A DNA stretch of 64,000 bases from Shimia_B sp038528385 (GTDB taxonomy: Bacteria > Pseudomonadota > Alphaproteobacteria > Rhodobacterales > Rhodobacteraceae): assembly GCA_038528385.1 (NCBI GenBank), contig JBCBET010000001.1, positions 434,001 to 498,000 of the forward strand, given 5' to 3'. The notes beneath the pieces were generated by a model, which saw only the letters and a list, made by a program, of their open reading frames with translations, did not search any database and had not been told where the DNA came from. Positions 1 through 8,645 of this stretch are shown in pieces (the first letter of the stretch is position 1; every line of letters starts with the position of its first letter). The position numbers and the translations under genes were made by a program.

Positions 1-159
1 TGCGGCGAATTCTTCCTCGAGGCGCGCGGTCTCCGCCACCTCCCCCTCGGCCTCGTTGTAGCGGTGGAGCCGCCCGTGGCGCAGCACGTCGAGCGCAGCG
101 GCGATCCCCTCCTCCGCGATGGGCTCCTGCTGGGTGAAACTGCCCGTGAACGTCTCCAT
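1..159 (-). CDS. DegT/DnrJ/EryC1/StrS-type aminotransferase, N-terminal fragment
   Basis: Only the first 53 codons are inside the window; the gene runs off the left edge. The peptide begins METFTGSFTQQEPI and continues with a GRLHRYN segment, which resembles the N-terminus of PLP-dependent sugar/amino aminotransferases of the DegT/DnrJ/EryC1/StrS family as found in Rhodobacteraceae. The catalytic lysine and PLP-binding motifs would lie outside the window, so the substrate cannot be judged. It is on the same strand as the downstream gph, which starts its stop-proximal side 32 bases away; co-transcription in the order gph then this gene is possible. Family assignment rests on recognition of the N-terminus alone. 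Confidence 0.6.
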   Translation of the reverse strand, partial: METFTGSFTQQEPIAEEGIAAALDVLRHGRLHRYNEAEGEVAETARLEEEFAA

Positions 160-191
160 GGTCAGGAGCTAGGCGTCTGGCGCGGGCGAGG

Positions 192-851
192 TCAAGGGAG
201 GAGCCGCAACGCCAGCCCCGGAAGGTCGGCATAGTCGTGGAGCCAGGCGTCTGGCGACATCTCGTCCCGGCTGGCGGCATCCGGGCTGAAGGAGACCGAG
301 ACCGACGGCACGCCCGCCGCCCGCGCAGTCCGCTCGTCGGTCATGCTGTCACCCACGAGGAGCGCGCGCGCAGGGTCTCCTCCCACCCGTCGCACGGCCT
401 CGAAGAAGGGCGCGGGGTCGGGCTTCCGCACCGGCAGCGTGTCCGCGCCGACGAGGGCCGCGAACCGGTCCCGCACGCCGAGCGAGGTCATAAGCGCCTC
501 CGCCAGGCCCTCGGGCTTGTTGGTGCAGATGCCCACCCGGACACCCTCCGCGCGGAGCCGCTCCACTGCCTCGAGCGCCCCGGGATAGAGTACGGTGTGA
601 CGGTCGAGCGCCTTTTCGTAATGGGCGAGGAGGGCGGGATACTCCGCCTCCACCGTGGCCGCCCCATACCCCTCGACCCGCGAAAACCCAAGCTCGAGCA
701 TGGCCTTGCCCCCGCGCAGCGCCGTGCCCGCATCGGCCGCAGTGAGCAAAGCGCCGAGGCCCAGCCCCTCGAAACAGGCATTCGCCGCCGCCAGGAGATC
801 ACCGCTCGTATCCGCGAGCGTGCCATCGAGATCAAAAATCACACTGCGCAC
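192..851 (-). CDS. gph: Phosphoglycolate phosphatase-like HAD hydrolase
   Basis: A 219-residue HAD-superfamily phosphatase. Visible HAD motifs are DLDGT (nucleophile Asp7 and Asp9), CTNKP with Thr110, Lys143 in the RKPDP segment and GDSMTD (167-172) for Mg2+ binding; a helical cap of subfamily I lies between residues 15 and 90. Length and motif order fit Gph, which dephosphorylates 2-phosphoglycolate arising from DNA repair or oxygenase side reactions. Family members also accept other small phosphates, so the substrate is inferred. It is divergent from glmU with about 108 bases between the two starts, which must hold both promoters. Confidence 0.8.
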   Translation of the reverse strand: MRSVIFDLDGTLADTSGDLLAAANACFEGLGLGALLTAADAGTALRGGKAMLELGFSRVEGYGAATVEAEYPALLAHYEKALDRHTVLYPGALEAVERLRAEGVRVGICTNKPEGLAEALMTSLGVRDRFAALVGADTLPVRKPDPAPFFEAVRRVGGDPARALLVGDSMTDERTARAAGVPSVSVSFSPDAASRDEMSPDAWLHDYADLPGLALRLLP

Positions 852-959
852 GGTTTCCCCGGTCCCCGTTTCATCTCGTCACGCAAAGTGAGGGCCAAAT
901 GCCTTGCGGCAAGGCCGGGTTTGATGGTTATCAAACCGAAAATGAGCCGAGGCGCGCCT

Positions 960-2306
960 ATGCCACCTGCCCTGATCGTTCTGGCCGCCGGGCGCGGCAC
1001 GCGGATGCAGTCCGATAGACCCAAGGTGCTCCACGAGCTCGCGGGCGCGCCGCTCCTCATCCATGCGCTGGAAAGCGCGCGGGCGCTCGAGGCCGCGCGC
1101 ACCATCGTCATCACCGGCCACGGCGCCGAGGCCGTGGAGGCCGCCGCGCGCGCCCATGACGATCGCGTCACCTGCATCCGACAGACCGAGCAGCTGGGCA
1201 CCGGCCATGCCGTGCTTCAGGCGCGGGAGGCGCTTGCGGGCCATGACGGCCCCGCCTTCGTGCTCTTCGGCGACACACCCTTCATCCGAGCGGTGACCCT
1301 GCGGGGCATGGACGCGGCACTGGCGGGAGCGAGCATGGTGGTGCTTGGCTTCGAGGCCGCAGACCCGGGGCGCTACGGGCGGCTCGTGACCGAGGGCGGC
1401 CGGCTCCTGCGGATCGTGGAATGGAAGGACGCCTCCGAGCAGGAACGCGCCATAACGCTCTGCAACAGCGGGGTTCTGGCAGCCGATGCCGGGCTTCTCT
1501 TCGACCTCCTGGGCGAGGTGACGAACGAGAACGCGGCGGGCGAATATTACCTCACCGACCTGCCCGGCCTCGCGGGCCAGCGGGGGCTCGTGACGCACGT
1601 CGTCACCTGCGCGGAGGAGGAGACGCTGGGGATCAATTCCCGCGCGGACCTCGCCGCCGCCGCCGCCGCCTTCCAGGCCCGCGCGCGGCGCGAGGCCCTG
1701 GAAAACGGCGTGCATCTCGAGGCGCCGGAGACGGTGCACTTCGCCTATGACACGGTGCTCGGGCGCGACTGCGCGGTGGAGCCCAATGTCGTTTTCGGCC
1801 CCGGCGTGACCGTGGAGACCGGGGCCCGCATCCGTGCGTTTTCCCACCTTGAAGGGTGCCATGTCGCCCGCGGGGCCATCGTGGGCCCCTATGCCCGCCT
1901 GCGCCCCGGCGCGGAGCTCGCCGAGGACGTCCGCGTGGGCAATTTCGTGGAGGTGAAAGCCGCCGAGATCGGCGAGGGCGCGAAGGTAAGCCACCTGTCC
2001 TATATCGGCGACGCGGCCATCGGCGCGGGCACGAATGTCGGCGCGGGCACGATCACCTGCAACTACGACGGCGTCATGAAGCACCGCACGGAGATCGGGA
2101 AAAACGCCTTCATCGGCTCCAATACCATGCTCGTGGCGCCCGTGACGGTGGGCGACGAGGCCATGACGGGCTCGGGCTCCGTCATCACCAAAGACGTCCC
2201 CGAAGGCGACCTCGCCGTCGCCCGCGCGCGGCAAGAGAACAAGTCCGGCCTCGCGCGGCGGCTGATGGCCAAGCTGCGCGACATCAAGGCGAAGAAAGGC
2301 GAGTAA
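960..2306 (+). CDS. glmU: Bifunctional GlcNAc-1-P uridyltransferase / GlcN-1-P acetyltransferase
   Basis: GlmU, 448 residues, makes UDP-GlcNAc for peptidoglycan and lipid A in two steps: acetylation of glucosamine-1-P and uridylyl transfer. The N-terminal Rossmann-like pyrophosphorylase domain shows LAAGRGTRM (8-16) and the conserved Lys22; the C-terminal half (from about residue 250) is a left-handed beta-helix of hexapeptide repeats with GAGTITCNYDG, the acetyltransferase signature. The reading frame is open far upstream (to 237), but homology begins at MPPALIVLAAG, so ATG 960 with GAGG seven bases upstream is chosen; ATG 942 is an alternative. Its stop codon is directly followed by the glmS ATG, so the two are surely co-transcribed. 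Confidence 0.95.
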   Translation: MPPALIVLAAGRGTRMQSDRPKVLHELAGAPLLIHALESARALEAARTIVITGHGAEAVEAAARAHDDRVTCIRQTEQLGTGHAVLQAREALAGHDGPAFVLFGDTPFIRAVTLRGMDAALAGASMVVLGFEAADPGRYGRLVTEGGRLLRIVEWKDASEQERAITLCNSGVLAADAGLLFDLLGEVTNENAAGEYYLTDLPGLAGQRGLVTHVVTCAEEETLGINSRADLAAAAAAFQARARREALENGVHLEAPETVHFAYDTVLGRDCAVEPNVVFGPGVTVETGARIRAFSHLEGCHVARGAIVGPYARLRPGAELAEDVRVGNFVEVKAAEIGEGAKVSHLSYIGDAAIGAGTNVGAGTITCNYDGVMKHRTEIGKNAFIGSNTMLVAPVTVGDEAMTGSGSVITKDVPEGDLAVARARQENKSGLARRLMAKLRDIKAKKGE

Positions 2307-4112
2307 ATGTGCGGCATCGTTGGAATTCTCGGAAAGCACGAAGTCGCGCCCATGCTCGTCGAGGGGCTTCGGCGGCTCGAATATCGCGGCTATGACAGCG
2401 CGGGCATTGCCACCGTCAACGACGGCGCGCTCGACCGCCGCCGCGCGGTGGGTAAGCTCGTCAACCTGAGCGATCTCCTCGTGCACCAGCCGCTCGCGGG
2501 CAAATCCGGGATCGGGCATACCCGTTGGGCCACCCACGGCGCGCCCACCGAGCTCAACGCCCATCCCCACCGCGCCGCCAAGGTCGCCGTCGTCCATAAC
2601 GGGATCGTGGAGAATTACCGCGAGCTGCGCGCGGAGCTCGGCGCCCACGGCGTGCGCTTCGCCACCGAAACCGACACCGAAACCGTGGCCCTTCTCTGCC
2701 AGCACCACATGGACGCGGGACATCCCCCCGTGGAGGCGGCGCGCCGCACCATCGCGGGCCTCGAGGGCGCGTTCGCCTTGGCGTTCCTCTTTGACGGGGA
2801 CGCCGACCTCATGGTGGCTGCCCGCAAGGGGTCCCCGCTGGCCATCGGCCACGGCGAGGGCGAGGTCTTCCTGGGGTCCGACGCCATCGCGCTCGCGCCG
2901 CTCACCGACCGCATTACCTATCTAGAGGAGGGCGATTTCGCCGTCCTTACGCGCCAGAGCATCGACATCGAGGACGCCCATGGCCGCCGCGCCAACCGCG
3001 CCGTGCAAACCATCCAGATCGACACCGCCCAGGCCGACAAGGGCAGCCACAAGCATTTCATGGCCAAGGAAATCGCCGAGCAGCCCGCCGTCATCGACCG
3101 CTGCCTTGCGGCCTATCTCGACGGGGACACGATCACGCTGCCCGACGGGTTCGATTTCGAGGGGATCGAGCGCGTCACGCTCGTGGCCTGCGGCACGGCA
3201 TTCTATGCCTGCATGGTGGCCAAGTACTGGTTCGAGCAGCTGGCGCGGCTCCCCGTGGAGATCGATATCGCCTCCGAATTCCGCTACCGCGAGCCGCCGG
3301 TGAGCCCGAACACGCTCGCGGTATTCGTGAGCCAATCCGGCGAGACGGCAGATACGCTGGCCGCGCTCCGCTACATGGAAGGGAAGGCCGCCAAGATCGC
3401 AGCCGTCGTCAACGTCACGACCTCCACCATCGCGCGAGAGAGCGACCTCGTCTTCCCTATCCACGCGGGCACCGAGATCGGCGTGGCCTCCACGAAGGCC
3501 TTCACCTGCCAGCTCACGGTGCTCGCGCTTCTCGCGCTGAAGGCCGCTCTCGCCAAGGGGCAGCCCTTGCCCGAAGACGCCCTAGAAAATCTTCGCCTCG
3601 TCCCGGGCCTCGTGCAGCACGCGCTCACGCTGGCCCAGCGGTCCACCGATGTCTCGCGGTCACTGGCGGAGGCACGCGATATCATCTTCCTCGGGCGCGG
3701 CGCGCTCTATCCGCTCGCCATGGAGGGCGCGCTGAAGCTGAAGGAAATCAGCTACATCCACGCCGAAGGTTATGCGTCAGGTGAGCTGAAGCACGGCCCC
3801 ATCGCCCTCATCGACGACAGCGTGCCCGTGGTCGTGATGGCCCCGCGCGACGCGCTCTTCGACAAGACGGTCTCCAACATGCAGGAGGTGATGGCGCGCG
3901 GCGGGCGCGTCGTGCTCATCACCGATAGCGCAGGCGCGAAGATGGCGGGCGACGGCGCGTGGGAGACGATCCTCCTGCCCGAGATCGACCCGATCTTCGC
4001 GCCCATCCTCTATGCGGTGCCCGCGCAGATGCTCGCCTACTACACGGCCGTGGCGAAGGGGACAGACGTGGACCAGCCGCGCAACCTCGCGAAATCCGTC
4101 ACCGTGGAATAG
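2307..4112 (+). CDS. glmS: Glutamine--fructose-6-phosphate aminotransferase (isomerizing)
   Basis: GlmS, 601 residues, the usual length, converts fructose-6-P and glutamine to glucosamine-6-P, the entry step of amino-sugar synthesis. It begins MCGIVGILG: Cys2 becomes the N-terminal nucleophile of the class II amidotransferase domain (about residues 1-240) after Met removal. Two SIS sugar-isomerase domains follow, with CGTAFYA, SQSGETADT and ESDLVF motifs, and the protein ends KSVTVE as is typical. The start codon abuts the glmU stop with no spacer, implying translational coupling in a glmU-glmS operon for UDP-GlcNAc. No glmS ribozyme-like leader is possible here because there is no intergenic space. 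Confidence 0.97.
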   Translation: MCGIVGILGKHEVAPMLVEGLRRLEYRGYDSAGIATVNDGALDRRRAVGKLVNLSDLLVHQPLAGKSGIGHTRWATHGAPTELNAHPHRAAKVAVVHNGIVENYRELRAELGAHGVRFATETDTETVALLCQHHMDAGHPPVEAARRTIAGLEGAFALAFLFDGDADLMVAARKGSPLAIGHGEGEVFLGSDAIALAPLTDRITYLEEGDFAVLTRQSIDIEDAHGRRANRAVQTIQIDTAQADKGSHKHFMAKEIAEQPAVIDRCLAAYLDGDTITLPDGFDFEGIERVTLVACGTAFYACMVAKYWFEQLARLPVEIDIASEFRYREPPVSPNTLAVFVSQSGETADTLAALRYMEGKAAKIAAVVNVTTSTIARESDLVFPIHAGTEIGVASTKAFTCQLTVLALLALKAALAKGQPLPEDALENLRLVPGLVQHALTLAQRSTDVSRSLAEARDIIFLGRGALYPLAMEGALKLKEISYIHAEGYASGELKHGPIALIDDSVPVVVMAPRDALFDKTVSNMQEVMARGGRVVLITDSAGAKMAGDGAWETILLPEIDPIFAPILYAVPAQMLAYYTAVAKGTDVDQPRNLAKSVTVE

Positions 4113-4115
4113 CGC

Positions 4116-4508
4116 TCAAAGCGGCGTGACGCGGAGCGGCACTACCGCCGTCAGCGGCACGCCGAGCCCCTGCAGCGCCGCCAGCGACGCCCGGCTTCCG
4201 GCCGTGCGCGCCCCGTCGATGGGGATGAGCGTCACGTCGAGCGTGGCCCCCGTCGCCACCGCCGTGATGCGGCCGGGCCCTTGCCTGTCGACGAGCGGTG
4301 TCCGCAGCCAGAGACCGGGCTCGGCCGCGTTGCCCAATGTCGCGAGGGTCTCTGCTGGGGCTGCGGCGGTGGCGGGCGGCGCGTCAGGCGCTGCCGCGTC
4401 GGGCTCGGGCACCCGTGCCGCCTCCTCCACCGGAGCAGGGCCGACCGGAGCGGCGAACTCCGCGCATCCCGCACAGAACGCCAGAAAAGCCATCACAATC
4501 ACGCGCAT
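4116..4508 (-). CDS. Small Ala/Pro-rich lipoprotein of unknown function
   Basis: A 130-residue protein with a short hydrophobic N-terminus ending at Cys15 (FCAGC, a slightly unusual lipobox with Cys at -3), so probably an outer-membrane or periplasmic lipoprotein. Residues 20-55 are a low-complexity Ala/Pro/Glu linker; the C-terminal 75 residues form a compact domain with GLWLRTPLV near the start and ALGVPLTAVVPLRV at the end. Proteins with this C-terminus occur in Rhodobacteraceae and are often carried as uncharacterised or under unreliable enzyme names; I assign no function. It is convergent with glmS (3-base gap) and divergent from moaA. Confidence 0.75.
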   Translation of the reverse strand: MRVIVMAFLAFCAGCAEFAAPVGPAPVEEAARVPEPDAAAPDAPPATAAAPAETLATLGNAAEPGLWLRTPLVDRQGPGRITAVATGATLDVTLIPIDGARTAGSRASLAALQGLGVPLTAVVPLRVTPL

Positions 4509-4588
4509 ACTTATCGCTATCGCCCTCTAGGGACGCGCGCAACAGGCGGGGGCTTCACACGGCAACGGACCGCGCATAGACCTTTGCC

Positions 4589-5599
4589 ATGGCCCACGCC
4601 CCTGCCCTCGTCGATCCGTTCCAGCGCGCGATCACCTACCTGCGCCTCTCGGTGACGGATCGCTGCGATTTCCGCTGCCTCTATTGCATGTCGGAGCAGA
4701 TGACCTTCCTGCCGAAGGCGGAGCTTTTGTCGCTGGAAGAGCTCGACCGGCTCGCCTCGGCCTTCATCCGGCTGGGCGCGGAGAAGCTGCGCATCACCGG
4801 CGGCGAGCCCCTCGTCCGGCGCGACATCATGCAGTTCTTCGAGGCCATGGGCCGCCACCTGCGCAGCGGCGCGCTGGGGGAGCTCACCGTGACGACGAAC
4901 GGCTCCCAGCTTGCCCGCTTTGCCGATGATCTTGCCCGCGCTGGCGTCCAGCGCATCAACGTCTCCCTCGACACGCTCGACGCCGTGAAGTTCAAGGGGG
5001 TGACGCGCTGGGGGCGGCTCGCGCAGGTGCTCGACGGGCTCGATGCCGCGCAGGCCGCCGGGCTCCGCGTGAAGCTCAACACCGTCGCGCTCAAGGGCTT
5101 CAACGAGGAAGAGCTCTTCGACCTCCTCGCCTTCTGCGAGACGCGCGGGATGGACATCACCTTTATCGAGGTCATGCCCATGGGCGATCTCGGCAACGAA
5201 GACCGGCTCGATCAGTACTGGCCCCTGTCGGACCTGCGCGCGCGCCTCGCCGCGCGCTACACGCTCACCGAGCTCAGCCACCGCACCGGCGGCCCGGCGC
5301 GCTATGTGCGCATCAATGAGACAGGGCAGCAGGTGGGCTTCATCACGCCGCTCACGCACAATTTCTGCGAAAGCTGCAACCGCGTGCGCGTGACCTGCAC
5401 CGGCGAGATCTTCACCTGCCTCGGGCAGGAGGGAAAATCCGACCTGCGCGCCCCGCTCCGCGCCTCGCCCGAAGACGCCACGCTCGAGGAGGCGATCCGC
5501 GCGGCCATCGGGCTCAAGCCCCGGGGGCATGATTTCGACTACGCCCGCGGCGTGGCCGACGGGCAGATGAGCCGGCACATGTCCCATACCGGCGGCTAG
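4589..5599 (+). CDS. moaA: GTP 3',8-cyclase (molybdenum cofactor biosynthesis MoaA)
   Basis: MoaA, 336 residues, a radical-SAM enzyme that rearranges GTP to 3',8-cyclo-GTP, the first step of molybdopterin synthesis. The N-terminal cluster motif is C26-x3-C30-x2-C33; the second, substrate-binding [4Fe-4S] motif is C260-x2-C263-x13-C277. The C-terminal GlyGly tail needed for activity is present (HTGG end). RITGGEPLVR supplies the SAM-binding region. The start at 4589 is the only ATG that keeps the PFQRAITYLRLSVTDRC segment intact. The next gene, waaA, begins four bases after its stop, so it is probably read through, though the pathways are unrelated. No other moa genes are in the window. Confidence 0.96.
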   Translation: MAHAPALVDPFQRAITYLRLSVTDRCDFRCLYCMSEQMTFLPKAELLSLEELDRLASAFIRLGAEKLRITGGEPLVRRDIMQFFEAMGRHLRSGALGELTVTTNGSQLARFADDLARAGVQRINVSLDTLDAVKFKGVTRWGRLAQVLDGLDAAQAAGLRVKLNTVALKGFNEEELFDLLAFCETRGMDITFIEVMPMGDLGNEDRLDQYWPLSDLRARLAARYTLTELSHRTGGPARYVRINETGQQVGFITPLTHNFCESCNRVRVTCTGEIFTCLGQEGKSDLRAPLRASPEDATLEEAIRAAIGLKPRGHDFDYARGVADGQMSRHMSHTGG

Positions 5600-5602
5600 G
5601 CC

Positions 5603-6838
5603 GTGACCGCCCTCCTGCGCATCTATGGCCTCGCGACGCGGGCCTTGCTGCCCCTCGCGATGCGCAGCGAACGGAAGAAGCTCTCGGCGGCGGGCATGGA
5701 AGACCGGCTTCCCGAGAAGCTTGGCCATGGCGACAGCCCCCGACCGGAGGGCCAGCTCCTATGGGTCCATGCCGCCTCCGTGGGCGAGAGCCTCTCCGCG
5801 CTCAACCTCATCACGCGGCTGACCAAGAGGGCACGGATCCTCGTCACGACGGGCACGCCCACCTCCGCCAAGCTCATGGCGGCGCGGCTCCCCGAAGGCG
5901 CGTTTCATCGTTTTGCGCCGCTCGATGCCAGCGCAGCCGTGGCGCGCTTTCTCGACCATTGGCGCCCGGACGCGGCGCTCTTCATCGAGAGCGAGCTCTG
6001 GCCGCACATGATCCAGGCGCTCGAGGCGCGCGGCCTGCCCCGGGCGCTGGTGAATGCGCGCATGTCAGAGACATCCCTGAAACGCTGGCAAAAGCGCCCG
6101 GCCACGGCGCGCGCGCTCCTCTCGGGCTTCGCGCTCGTGCTGACGCAGACGGACCTCCTCGCCAACGCGCTCGCCCGTCTCGGCGCGCCGCGGGCAGAGA
6201 AGGCACGCAATCTCAAAAGCATGGCCGCGCCGCTCCCCACCGACACGGGGCTCATGGCGGAGGTCCCGCACAAGTCCTGGGTCGCGGCCTCGACCCATCC
6301 GGGCGAGGAAGAGCTCATTCTCAACGCCCAGGCCATCGTGCTCGAGCAGCATCCGGATGCCACGCTCCTTCTCGCCCCGCGGCACCCCGAACGGGGCGAG
6401 GCGGTGGCGCGCCTCATCGCAAATCGCGGCTGGCCTGCCCCCCGCCGGAGCGCGGGAGAGGACCCCGGCGGGCCGGTCTGGCTCATCGACACGCTGGGCG
6501 AACTCGGCAGTCTTTACGCTGCCGCGCCCATCGTCTTCCTCGGCGGGTCGCTGACGAAGGTGGGCGGTCATAACCCTTACGAGCCCGCGCAGCACGGCGC
6601 GGCGATCCTCACCGGGCCCCACATCCAGAATTTCACGGAGGCCTTCGAGGAATTCGACACGCGCAAGGCCGTGCAGCAGGTGGCGAGTGTCCAGGCGCTG
6701 GCGAGCACCGTGGCCAATATGCTCTCGCATCCGCCGCTGCTCCATGCCCGCCGCGAGGCGGTGCGGGACGTGGCCTCCCGGCAGGCCGAGGGCCTCGACC
6801 GGATCGAGGCCCAGATCGTTGAGGCGCTGGGGCTTTAG
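5603..6838 (+). CDS. waaA: 3-deoxy-D-manno-octulosonic acid (Kdo) transferase
   Basis: A 411-residue glycosyltransferase that adds Kdo from CMP-Kdo to lipid IVA at the inner membrane. The N-terminal domain (Glycos_transf_N type) holds LWVHAASVGE, with the acidic catalytic residue of the family; the C-terminal GT-B half contains STHPGEEE, LAPRHPERG and GGHNPYEPAQHG, which match WaaA/KdtA signatures. The N-terminal hydrophobic stretch (residues 4-18) is the membrane anchor. It starts four bases after moaA and its stop overlaps, tail to tail, with the stop of the minus-strand amidohydrolase. The start at 5603 (GTG GCC precedes; ATG not present) is taken as GTG; a later start would remove the anchor. 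Confidence 0.92.
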   Translation: MTALLRIYGLATRALLPLAMRSERKKLSAAGMEDRLPEKLGHGDSPRPEGQLLWVHAASVGESLSALNLITRLTKRARILVTTGTPTSAKLMAARLPEGAFHRFAPLDASAAVARFLDHWRPDAALFIESELWPHMIQALEARGLPRALVNARMSETSLKRWQKRPATARALLSGFALVLTQTDLLANALARLGAPRAEKARNLKSMAAPLPTDTGLMAEVPHKSWVAASTHPGEEELILNAQAIVLEQHPDATLLLAPRHPERGEAVARLIANRGWPAPRRSAGEDPGGPVWLIDTLGELGSLYAAAPIVFLGGSLTKVGGHNPYEPAQHGAAILTGPHIQNFTEAFEEFDTRKAVQQVASVQALASTVANMLSHPPLLHARREAVRDVASRQAEGLDRIEAQIVEALGL

Positions 6839-7998
6839 CTCGCGAGGGGCAGCCGCTGCTCGACGATCTCCGTCCACCAGCTGCAGCCCGCGGGGATCGC
6901 GTCGTCGTTGAAATTGTATTCCGGGTGATGGACGCTCGCGGTGTCCCCGTTGCCCATGAGGATATAGGCGCCGGGCCGCGCGTTGAGCATGAAGGCGAAA
7001 TCCTCGCCGCCCATGACGAGGGGCGCATCCGCACAATCCCCGGCCACCTTGCGGGCCATGTCCGCGGCGAAATCCGTCTGTTCGTCGCTGTTGACCATGA
7101 CCGGGTAACCGCGCTGGTAATCGACGAGGGCCTCGCCGCCGTAGGCCGCGGCGGTGGTTTCGGCCACGGCGGCGAGCCGCGCCTCCACGAGATCCTGGAT
7201 GTCGCCGTCGAGGGTGCGCACGGTGCCACGGAGGGTCACCGTCTGCGGGATCACGTTGTGGGCATTCGACGAGGTCTGGAACGAGGTGACCGAAAGCACC
7301 GCCTGTTTCACCGGGTCCACGTTGCGGCTCACGATGCTCTGCAGCGCGATCACGATGTGAGAGGCCATCACGGTGGTATCCACGGCCTCCTGTGGCTTGG
7401 CGGCATGGCCGCCCTTGCCGGTCACGGTGATGGTGAACTGGTCGGCGGCGGCGAAGAAGGCACCGGGGCGGATTGCGAACTTGCCCGCCTCGAGGCCCGG
7501 CCAGTTGTGCATGCCGTAGACTTCTTCGACGTTCCAACGGTCGAGCATGCCGTCATCGACCATCTCCTTGCCGCCGCCGCCGCCCTCTTCGGCGGGCTGG
7601 AAGATCACGAGAACGTCGCCGTCGAACTGCCTGGTTTCACACAGGTATTGCGCCGCGCCGAGGAGCATCGCCGTGTGCCCGTCATGGCCGCAGGCATGCA
7701 TCGCGCCCGGCGTCTTCGACGCGTAATCGAGCCCCGTGGCCTCGAGGATGGGGAGCGCGTCCATATCGGCGCGGAGCCCGATGGTGCGCCCAGAGCTGCC
7801 CTTGCCCTTGATGAGGCCCACGACGCCGGTGCGCCCGATCCCCTCTACGACCTCGTCGCAGCCGAAGGCGCGGAGCTTTTCGGCCACGATCCCGCTCGTG
7901 CGGTGCGTCTCAAAGAGGATCTCGGGATGTTCGTGGAGGTCGCGGCGCCAGGCGGTGATGTCGGGCAGGAGTTCGGCGAAGCGGTTTTTGATGGGCAT
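6835..7998 (-). CDS. M20 amidohydrolase (hippurate hydrolase / N-acyl amino acid amidohydrolase type)
   Basis: A 387-residue M20D-type metallo-amidohydrolase. Metal ligands are visible in LRADMDALP and HACGHDGH (101-108), the acidic pair in PAEEGGGG, and MGGEDFAFM near the C-terminus, where the last His/Glu ligands lie. A dimerisation domain occupies roughly residues 185-300. Relatives release amino acids from N-acyl or N-benzoyl conjugates, or act on indole-acetyl amino acids; the exact substrate is not predictable. ATG 7998 gives the usual N-terminus (FAELLPDITAWRRDLHEHPE). It lies downstream of the DsbA-like and argE genes on the same strand with an eight-base gap and may form an operon with them. 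Confidence 0.9.
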   Translation of the reverse strand: MPIKNRFAELLPDITAWRRDLHEHPEILFETHRTSGIVAEKLRAFGCDEVVEGIGRTGVVGLIKGKGSSGRTIGLRADMDALPILEATGLDYASKTPGAMHACGHDGHTAMLLGAAQYLCETRQFDGDVLVIFQPAEEGGGGGKEMVDDGMLDRWNVEEVYGMHNWPGLEAGKFAIRPGAFFAAADQFTITVTGKGGHAAKPQEAVDTTVMASHIVIALQSIVSRNVDPVKQAVLSVTSFQTSSNAHNVIPQTVTLRGTVRTLDGDIQDLVEARLAAVAETTAAAYGGEALVDYQRGYPVMVNSDEQTDFAADMARKVAGDCADAPLVMGGEDFAFMLNARPGAYILMGNGDTASVHHPEYNFNDDAIPAGCSWWTEIVEQRLPLAS

Positions 7999-8006
7999 GG
8001 TCTCTC

Positions 8007-8645
8007 TTACTCCTCGAGCGCGCGGCTCAGCGTGGCTGTGAACTCTTCGGGGTCGTAGATGCCGTCGATGCGCGCGGTCTCGACCCCGTCTCTCAGGATC
8101 AATGTGGTGGGAAATGACGTGATGGCCAGCGTGGCGCTGCGTTGAAAGGCCCCGCGGACAGGCTCCGTGTCCTCGGAGGCGCGCGCGGCGGCGTGGGCGT
8201 CGATCGTCAGGCCCTGAGCCGCGGCAACCGCCGCGAGGACCGGGGCGGAGGTGATGTCCTGCCCGCCGCGAAAATGGGCCTCTTGCAGGGCGTGGGCGAA
8301 ATCGAGGCGCGCCTCGGCCGGAGCTTGCAGCAGCGCGTGGGACGGTGGGGCGGAGGCGCTGACGGGGCTGTCCTCGGCCTCGATGAGCGCAAAGAAGGCG
8401 TCGGAGACATGCTGCCCGGTCGCAGCGGCCATGCGGGGCGCGGCTCCTCGAATGTAGGGCGCGGCATCCTTGTAGGGGCCCACGCGCGGCCCCGTGATGA
8501 GCCCGCCGGGCAAGACCTCCACGGCGAGGTCGGGATGGGCGGCGCGCGCGGCGTGCCAGGCGGGAATGAGGCCGAAACACCAGCCGCAGAGCGGATCGAA
8601 CCCGTAGATGACCTCTTTCTCCACGCCGGTCACTGGCCCCGTCAC
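8007..8645 (-). CDS. DsbA-family thiol oxidoreductase-like protein (CxxC)
   Basis: A 212-residue thioredoxin-fold protein of the DsbA family. The active-site pair is C20-G-W-C23 within FDPLCGWCFG, followed by the helical insertion and the cis-Pro region SFPTTLILRDG. There is no signal peptide, so it is likely cytosolic, as in the FrnE/2-hydroxychromene isomerase-like branch, not a periplasmic DsbA. The start is GTG at 8645, overlapping the argE stop in a GTGA arrangement that suggests translational coupling; GTG 8633 is an alternative. Physiological partner unknown. Confidence 0.82.
   Translation of the reverse strand: MTGPVTGVEKEVIYGFDPLCGWCFGLIPAWHAARAAHPDLAVEVLPGGLITGPRVGPYKDAAPYIRGAAPRMAAATGQHVSDAFFALIEAEDSPVSASAPPSHALLQAPAEARLDFAHALQEAHFRGGQDITSAPVLAAVAAAQGLTIDAHAAARASEDTEPVRGAFQRSATLAITSFPTTLILRDGVETARIDGIYDPEEFTATLSRALEE

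Noticed and set aside
237..959. Long upstream extension of the glmU reading frame
   Set aside because: It lies antisense to gph, shows Arg/Pro/His-rich shadow composition and no glmU similarity; homology starts at 960.
879..2852. 657-codon open frame on the minus strand opposite glmU-glmS
   Set aside because: High-GC shadow frame rich in Arg, Gly, His and Ala with no recognisable domain, while both plus-strand genes are clear.
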